A DNA stretch of 64,000 bases from Struthidea cinerea. Its lineage: Eukaryota > Chordata > Aves > Passeriformes > Corcoracidae. This document shows positions 56,401 to 64,000 of the stretch, one piece after another. Made by a program: the position numbers and the translations under genes. Location of the stretch: contig VZTI01002344.1 in NCBI GenBank assembly GCA_013397865.1, forward strand, positions 672,838 to 736,837. Direction: 5' to 3'. The first letter of the stretch is position 1, and each line of letters opens with the position of its first letter. The notes under the pieces were generated by a model that was not told where the DNA came from, did no database searches, and was given only the letters and a program-made list of their open reading frames with translations.

Positions 56401-59400
56401 CAACCAACCTGCAATCAGTCTGTCAGTGGGAGGCAAAAGGCAGCAACAGAACACGACTCCCATGATTTCCCAGCAGCTAAAATGCTGAGCGTAGTTGCAA
56501 AGGGTTAAGCGCACAAAATTTATCATAATGATTTCTTTTTCTTCATCATTGTTTTCTTGGCTCCAAATGGATGAGCACCTTTTCTTGTAGTGCCTTAGGT
56601 ATCAGTATATACCAAGGTGTTTTTAGCTCTGGTGCCAGAGCCCTTTATATTTAACAAACAGCTATGAGCTGGTACTGGGATCTGCAGTGCTCTTTTTTTT
56701 ATTCTTGCTCAAATATTAATATCAAACCTTCAAGAGAGTCAACACTAAAATGACTTCTTTTCACAAACTACCTCTTGATGATGTAAGAATGACCTAGTAA
56801 ATATGTTTATCTTCCTCAGAATCTCCTTCAGAGATCATTCCCCATTTTTTCCATTCCTGTTTTGTAGGAGGCCAGAAGAGACCAGGCTTTTCTTTATGGC
56901 CAGTTCATGTAGGCTTGGAGAGAGAGACACTGTGTAGCTCCCCTTCCATCCAACAAATACAATTCATTCTTCTACAATGCACCCCGGCCTGGGATCACTC
57001 CCAGCTGCCTTTCTCCTATCATGGAAAGAAAGTTTCTTAAATATTTTTCTGTTTATTCTCCTGATCCAATCTGTTCTTTGAAAGATCAAAACTGAATGCA
57101 GTTATTGTACTTGCTCATAAAACCATGATTCTTGAGATAAGGATATTTTACAGATCTTCAACACCTTCAAGGTCACTCATCATCAATATCCTAGACATGC
57201 TTTCAAAGAAGTAAGGGCAAATTTTTCACCTTGACAACAAAGGACTGTATCTGGCTATGTGTTGGGAACCTCACTGATGGAAGGTGCTTGACTGAAATAT
57301 GTAAAATAACCCAAATCAGGAAGTCATTATTACACTGTTTCAACAAAATTAATTTAAAACATTTTTCAGTGGTTTCTTTTTTTAAGTAAAGTCTGAATTC
57401 ATCGCAAATTAATTTTCAAAATCTTTATTCTTGACAGTCTTTAAACAATCAAGACTTAAATTTTGAAACGAGATATGTTAGCCTGTAGTCCTAAGTTTAA
57501 AAGCCATTACATTCTTCTTAAATCTGATTTATGTTTATTTTCCTATAGAGAACCACTTCCAATTTGGCAATCTGATGAGTTGAATTTGTCAAATCTGTGA
57601 TAGTCTATTTACCACTTTTTAATCAAAAATTGTTTATTTTTGCTGTCACTTCAGAAAACGCAAATTGTCCAAATATAATCTCTCTTAGCAGATCCTCCTT
57701 ATAGGGTCTTATAGGCCTTGTGACAACAAGGCCTCATAAAAGAGTAACTAAAATAACTGATAATTTAAATGTCAGGGAGTTTAAGGTCTCTCAGGGATTA
57801 TTCCCTAAACTTAATTCCTGTGTGTTACGATACTAAACACACAGCTTAGACAATAAGGGCCTTCTATTCTCAGAACAAGACCAAATAGTTTAGAGGGGCA
57901 CAGTCCGACCCCAGAGTGCAGCAGCACCTTCAAGATCCTCCAGACAAACTGATACACCTGGGCACTAAGGCACTGAGAAGAAACTTCATCTCAGCCACGG
58001 GCCTGGCTGTGCCACTGTATGTCACATACCTCCCCAGGCATCAGTTGGAAGGTTTCTGCACAGTAATATGTTATTCAGGAAAGACGTGCTTTGTGACTGT
58101 TTGTAACACACCAAAAAAGAAAACACCCCCAGAGAATTGTCTCAACCCTTGAATATTTTCTCACAAATCCTGTCAGCCAGCAGGACCTTCCTCTTCTTTT
58201 AGCATTTTAGCACACTCCACTGAGGCTAAAACTGTTTTCTCAGCCTGTCTTAGATGCATTGCGTTTATGTTTTACATTACTTTGAGCTCTGACTGACAGA
58301 TTAAATGCTAGATTTTGCAGGAGACCTCTTCTAGAATGTGTAGTGTAGTGTTCATCATCCTAGCAGTCAGAAATTGCTAATTTGTCATTAGGGAATCCAC
58401 TTGGCAACAACATGAACAAAATATCTGAAATTGTTTTAAAGTGATTATGTACTCCTGCGGTTTCTGGTTTTGTGTGCATGACTCCCAAGCCTCTTTCTTC
58501 CTTCACATTTGTTATGTGCCTTTTACTAATGAGATGTTGGAATACATGGCTATAAAGACAAGGCACTAATTTGCTTTGTTTTTCTTCCAGCTGTATAAGG
58601 ATAAAGGGCCCACATCTTGTTCAGTACTAATTATTGGACAAAAAATATTAAGGCCTTTCACACATGCAAGTTTCTTACAAATGTAGTCAATGCTCACCAG
58701 CCTTGCACATGTGAGGAATATTGTTTCTTACAACAGAACTTCTCTGGATAGTGACAAATCACTAGATTAATTACTTCTAGATTTTGTGTATACCTTTCAG
58801 GGGACCACGTTTATTTTATTTGACTGGACTGGAAATGCAAAGAATTTCAGTAAATTATTTCTTTAGTAATTGTTCCCATAGGTCCAGTTTCTTCAAATTG
58901 CATTAAAAAATATTCAGAAAACAATCAGAAAAGATACCTTGTAACAATTTTTTGCTAAGCTTTGCTACTCCTTTCATATTTTGAAGTGGCTTTGTTTGTA
59001 TCTGTCTCCAACATTTGCTTAGGTTCATATATAGAACAGAGTCAAGGAAGTTTCACCCAGGCCAAGAAGGTTTTTATTTTTTAAAAAATAAAAGTTTCTT
59101 ATTACAGTGATGAGAGAATATGACTTGGTTTTCCAGTTTGATGAGGAAAGGAACCCAAAAAGCAGGAGTGAAAACAAGATGAAGAACTTTTCTTTTTGAA
59201 GGATTAGTATATTTTTACAGGCCTCTTACATGAGAACAGAAGCTCTTGTTCTTCCACATCCCATACCATTTTATCCAAATTAAAAAACTTGTAGATTTGA
59301 TATACGCACATGGTCTTGGTCCTGAGCAGACAAGAGGTTACTTGGAAAATAAGTATTGGGCCCTGCACTCTAACTACTTCTTTTTGAATCGTTGTCCAGC

Positions 59401-62370
59401 CCAGCCCTAAAACTTCTCACAAATGTGTTCTTTTATGCAGTGATACGAATTTTTTAAATTCTGGGAAATTCTGTAACCACAGTTTTTTCCTCTTTAACAG
59501 ACTTAAGCCTTATCTAACTGATAGCTGTAAGTTGAAGCTTGCATTTGTGCTTGTGTCCGCTGACCACCTGACCTGAAAACACCAGTGTTCTGCGAAAGGA
59601 CAGGACTGCCGAGTAGCAGTGCCTGGGCTCTGCTGATGATTACCTGTATGGGAAATAGGTTCTGGAGTGTCCAGCACTGCATATGCATTACTTCCCTAGA
59701 ACACCCATACTCCTAACTTTGCTACTACTGTTTCAATTGGTGTTGATCAGTCTATGTTTATGAAGCTTTGAAAGCAGAGAAGAGTAGGATTGTTTTTAGT
59801 TAACCAATTCAGGCGTTTCTGCTGGAGCACAAACCATGGACAAGTGCACCGTCTGTTACCATAATGCAATTTAGAGGCTCTTTCTGTAAAAGCCTGCTGT
59901 TATTTCGTGTATGTTCTTGCTGCTGATAATCAGTGGATAAACAACTTTCATAATATCACTGCAATGCCCCCACCCCCACCCAGCAGCCTGACAGTTGACT
60001 TGATGGTTAGCCACGGACTTGTAGCAGTCCTGGGCAGCCAATTTGCAGCCTGCAGCCTGCCTCTCTGGTCAGCATGGGCTCCCTCACTCACAGCATGTGC
60101 TTTCAAAGGGCTAGGCAGGTTTAGCACACAGATCTGGAAAGGTCTGTTTCCTCATGCAGAGGTTTTGGAGCTACTGTAGTACATCAGTAATTGCAAAGTG
60201 ATGGGATTTGAACCTCTGTGTTAGAGCAGTTCCTGAAAACCGTGTTGGACATTTTTGGAAAGTTAGTGTCACTCATCATGTCATCCAAGGTGATGGATCC
60301 TGGTAAGTCCACAGATGACATAACTCCATAGTTTCTTTTTTTTTACCACCATCCACATTCGGGTTTTTTCCACCATCCATGTCTTTTAGCATTACATTTT
60401 CTCTCAAGTTCCAAGACCTGTCTGCACCTCTGTACACTGCTTCTCCAGTTTGTGAACCCCCCAGTTGAGGTTATAAGTAATTGCCCCACAATAACCATGC
60501 TAGCCCCATATTGCTGCAGACTGAGCTGCCAGACTGTCAAAGCTCTGTGCAATTGATGACTGCAGTCATTCTGCTTTTAGAGCCAGGAAGGAAAAATAAA
60601 TAAATTATCTTGTAATGCACCATAAACTGATTCTCAGAAATATTTTGCTCGGTCGTATGGTAAGGAAACTGGGAAGTGCTCTTTCTTATTCTAGAGTTTT
60701 ATATGCAAAACCCTGTGTAGATACCACTAAGCAGTCTTGATGAAATTTTCAGAAAAAAATGTAATTAAAGGAAGGGGTACTTGAAAGTAGTGCCACTGGC
60801 ACAGATCAGGAAGATATCTAATGGGGTGTCCTCATTGCTTGCATACTCCAGCAGCACCAAGGTCTTCATCCTATGAACTGGCAACTCAGAAACCCAACAC
60901 TTGAGCTCAGAGAGATTCACATTAAATCCGTGAGTGAAAAGAGGAGAAAGTGAAACAAATACAGTATGAGGAGAGGAACTCAAGGTCTTTCGTATTCACT
61001 TCTCTGTGAAAACTCAGGGCAGGCCCATGTCAAGAATTCAGAAAGCAAAGGGATATTCACCCATATCAAATATTTATGTAAAGCACAGTCCAAGATTACA
61101 GGGGACCAGGCAAGAACAGGAGAATATGAGGGTCCAGAAAGTGGCAAATTATATGCAAATATTTTCAAGCACTTTAGAAGTGGTAACATGAGGTTCAAAG
61201 AGATGGTCAAAAGCAGAGGTGTTAGCATACAGGTAATGGAATATAAAAATATTCTTGAGGATGTTAAACGCATCCAGCCCAAAGCAAACATTTTTCAGTC
61301 AGTTGTGTAGAACATACTTTGAGGCATGAGCCATATAATGAGATCAAAGAGAAACAGAGCCATTTGGTTGAAATAGTAGTCTCTGTTCCTTTCTGGGCTG
61401 GCTCGAAATGTCAGTAGTGACCACATGTATCTCCCCAGGATGGTCCCCCCCAGTCCTTCCTTTAACCATCACTCCTTTCAGCCTTTTATGCTCTTATTTT
61501 CTCACTGTCTCCTTTCCATTTTGCATAGGTCTTGTTTCCAAAATGTAGACCCAGGCTGCTTTTGGGCATGGAACTGATGACAAGAGCAATGTATTAAGCC
61601 TTTAATCGTGAAACAGTCTGGAGAACGCTGGGGAGCTTGGATATGAACTGAAACAGATTAAGAAAAAAATCAGTTTGCCAAAACCATCTAGTGCTATGAT
61701 GGATAACAAAGCATAGAGGAACGCCTAATATTTAAATATGTGAGCTCAGTGCACGGTAAAATGCACACTGCCTCATCTGTACAAGATTTCTCAAGCATAT
61801 TTATTAGCATATATTAGCTAACAGGTGTTAGCCTCAAAATTTCTAGACAATCTAGGGGCTGGTATGAGTCTGAAGCTCTAAGTACAGTATTAATTTGACT
61901 GCCTTTTCTTTTTGGGGGGGCAGTGTTTGCTCTTGCAAGCAGGTTCTTCAAATATTCATTTCAATTTTGAGAATGTACTACTCAAGAAAGCATCTTCTGT
62001 AATCCTGGTTATATTATAGTTATTTGTAAACAGTTTTGGGGAATCTCTCATGTTGATACTAAGGTTTTGATAATAATAACAACCAGGTAAAGTTGCACCA
62101 GGATAGATTTATTCTGCATATTTTATCTTACAGCAAAAAATTTTTCTTTTGTCAATTTATTTTCCCTTCCTTTTCTGTCTTTTACCAAAGATTTCTCTTC
62201 TTTTACCAATAAACTGAATTACTGTACCCTTGAACCCTTCAATGGTTTGAATATTTATTTTGTTTGGACGTTTATCAAAACCTGTGTAAAAGTAGTTCTG
62301 TGTTTCAGTAATCTTTCTGTCCATCTATGGCTACTGACTTGTGGTTTTATTCAAAGTCTCATGATACTTC
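47401..62370. other. Non-coding DNA upstream of SPI1
   Basis: About 15 kb, AT-rich, with no exon, RNA gene or recognised transposon. Open frames (for example 52427-52792, 56083-56526, 60966-61310) have no domain signal. Includes a local 19-bp repeat at 50233-50287. Confidence 0.65.
50233..50287 (+). repeat. Local 19-bp direct repeat
   Basis: ATATGAGAGAGTAGGAAAA (50233-50251) and ATATGGGAGAGTAGGAAAA (50269-50287), one mismatch, period 36. Confidence 0.7.
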
Positions 62371-62422
62371 ATGTTTTTCATATTAAAAAAGAAAATATTT
62401 CTTGCTTTTATTGCAGAGAATA
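62371..62422 (+). repeat. Diverged duplicated segment, copy 1
   Basis: ATGTTTTTCATATTAAAAAA, then GAAAATATTTCTTGC and TTGCAGAGAATAG. Similar to 63223-63280. Confidence 0.6.
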
Positions 62423-62739
62423 GGATGTAGGTTAAGATATGGAAATTCAGTGAACAGAGAAAATATATTCCAAAAGTTATATGATTTTTAAACTAATCTC
62501 ATGATCTATTGTGGTTTGGCTCTTGATTTTTGACTCGTTGGTGTTCTGGGCATTTCCCACCCTCTTCTAAATGAAAGAGCAGGTAGCCCAAAGCCACAGA
62601 GTTAGCGTTCCAACTCTGGAAAGATTCGGGATTTTTCTATAAGAATGGGATGATGATTCATTCTGTGCTCTCACAAGACAATCATGCATCTGCCCCTGTT
62701 TCAAAATCAGCAGCCCCGCCAGCTCGTCTCCATCGGCCT

Positions 62740-62830
62740 TGAGAAAACAGGAAGAACGGTCACCACAGGAAGTGGTGCACTCTTACACCCACCCCAAAAG
62801 CTTAGCTGCCGAACCTATTGCAAAATATTA
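62740..62830. promoter_or_regulatory. Candidate avian SPI1 upstream regulatory element (URE)
   Basis: A dense cluster about 15.8 kb upstream of the SPI1 ATG: ETS core AAAACAGGAAG (62744-62754); composite RUNX/ETS site ACCACAGGAAGTGGT (62762-62776), where ACCAC and GTGGT flank AGGAA as inverted arms; and a C/EBP-type site ATTGCAAAAT (62817-62826). ETS (PU.1 itself), RUNX1 and C/EBP are the known inputs of the mammalian URE at -14 kb (mouse) and -17 kb (human). Orthology is inferred from motifs and distance only. Confidence 0.45.
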
Positions 62831-63880
62831 ACAGAACACTGCAGGGTACACTGAGAAAGAGGCGAGAAATCTGCTGACCTTCGGGTGCCTGTGCAACTCT
62901 TGGCTTCAGTTTCTCAGACCTACAGCCTAACTCAGTCACCAACATGTCCTGTGTCTCTCAGTTTAGATCCCCCATAGAAGGATGCTCTTACACAGAATGC
63001 AAAGGCTTTTTCTTAATTATTTTGTTTCATCCCCAAAATTTGTACAAAAATGCAGTAAGAAGCTTCTTGTCTGGAGGGCTGACAGGCTGAAAGATAGAAA
63101 TAGAGAAGGTGAAGAGGATTGTGTTTTGTTGATCGTGATTAACTATGTACTCATTTCCTTGGCAACATGGAAGAAATGGGTGTTTTTAGAGGAGAGACTT
63201 ATCTGTATATCTTGTGATTTGGATGTTTTTCATACTAAAAAAGAAAAATTATTTCTCACATTCATGGTTGCAGAGAACAGAGTGTACCATAAGTTTTCAG
63301 AGAATAGAGGTGCTTTCTGCTTATAAAAGGTAGTGCATGACAGACTGCTCTCAAGTAGGAAACCATTCCCTGGAGGTGCTGTGGGGCATGGAATTGAACT
63401 AGGAAAGGCTGAAAGAGAAGAACAGGATATTCCACAACAAACAAAAGAGACAAGAGAGATACAACATGCAAAAATGTTTCAAATTTGAGAACATTTTTTG
63501 TTATTTTTGAGTACTACAATAATCTTGAAAATTTATTCTGCAAAGCCAAAGGGGAAAAACGCAAGTTTATATGCTGCATGATGGGCGAGCAAAATTTTAG
63601 TAGAGGATTAGACATTAAAAAAGCACGATTTCTTAATTAGAGAAGTTGCTTCAGAAGAAGTCCAATAATAGGAAGGCAGGAGAGGGTCAGGAGTGGAAGT
63701 TGATGTCAGCTATTGAGACTAGATCCAGGCATTATATTTCTGTTAGATGTTTCAGTTGTCCAATAAATGCAGATTTGAGAATCTGGTCACGGAAACCAAA
63801 CTATTTCTAAATTCTTGTTAAATTCTCTGAATTATTTTGTCAATATTTAGAGTGAAAATTAATTTCCTCACTTTTCTTTA
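62831..63880. other. Non-coding DNA at the right end
   Basis: No gene recognised. The frame at 62982-63326 spans the second copy of the diverged repeat and has no domain. Confidence 0.6.
63223..63280 (+). repeat. Diverged duplicated segment, copy 2
   Basis: ATGTTTTTCATACTAAAAAA, then GAAAAATTATTTCTCAC and GTTGCAGAGAACAG. Aligns with 62371-62422, about 850 bp away, same orientation. Confidence 0.6.
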
Positions 63881-64000
63881 CTGTTTTTTGTTTTGTTTTT
63901 GGTTTGTTGTTGTTGTGTGGTTTTTTTGTTGTTTTTTTTTGTTGTTATTGTTTTCTTCTTTTTTNNNNNNNNNNNNNNNNNNNNNNNNNGTGTGGTTTTT
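63881..64000. repeat. T/G-rich low-complexity tract with assembly gap
   Basis: TTTTG and TTG repeats, then 25 N (63965-63989), then GTGTGGTTTTT at the edge. Confidence 0.9.

Noticed and set aside
56083..56526. 147-codon minus-strand frame
   Set aside because: No domain recognised; a second frame on the same strand and one on the opposite strand overlap it; treated as chance.
60966..61310. 114-codon plus-strand frame with charged residues
   Set aside because: A 103-codon frame overlaps on the opposite strand; no domain or promoter evidence.

Overview
This is a vertebrate, almost certainly avian, genomic window. It has intron-split genes with canonical GT-AG junctions, AT-rich introns, and CR1 LINE fragments with the 8-bp-type terminal repeats typical of birds and reptiles. 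Two genes can be rebuilt exon by exon, both on the minus strand. I cannot tell which bird it is. There are no bacterial features, CRISPR arrays or tRNA/rRNA genes, and most open reading frames in the window are chance.

Left part (248-14473): the 5' portion of MYBPC3 (cardiac myosin-binding protein C), coding exons 1-7, encoding about 264 residues (C0 Ig domain, Pro/Ala linker, C1 Ig domain, start of the M-motif region). The gene continues off the left edge. Exon sizes and phases match human MYBPC3 exactly for exons 1, 2, 5, 6 and 7. Exons 3 and 4 (the linker) are shorter by 18 and 12 nt. Intron 1 is about 8.8 kb. A muscle-type motif cluster lies just upstream of exon 1.

Middle (about 14.7-27.3 kb): intergenic DNA holding one long, broken CR1 element (about 16385-18450), two short CR1 tails and a purine/pyrimidine-biased block. 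I see no gene in it.

Right-centre (27917-46997): complete SPI1 (PU.1, the ETS-family master regulator of myeloid and B-cell fate), five coding exons, 266 residues, with a 3' UTR interrupted by an assembly gap. The order MYBPC3 then SPI1, both on the same strand, is the same as on human 11p11.2.

Right (47-64 kb): SPI1 promoter and upstream non-coding DNA. The most interesting candidates are regulatory. (1) A compact ETS/RUNX/C-EBP site cluster about 15.8 kb upstream of the SPI1 start codon is at a distance similar to the mammalian upstream regulatory element (URE), which lies at -14 kb in mouse and -17 kb in human. (2) A GC-richer block in SPI1 intron 3 carries AP-1, MYB, ETS and RUNX motifs plus a plus-strand TATA box, which suggests an avian counterpart of the intron-3 antisense promoter reported in mammals. 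All regulatory calls are motif inference; the exon calls are read directly from sequence.
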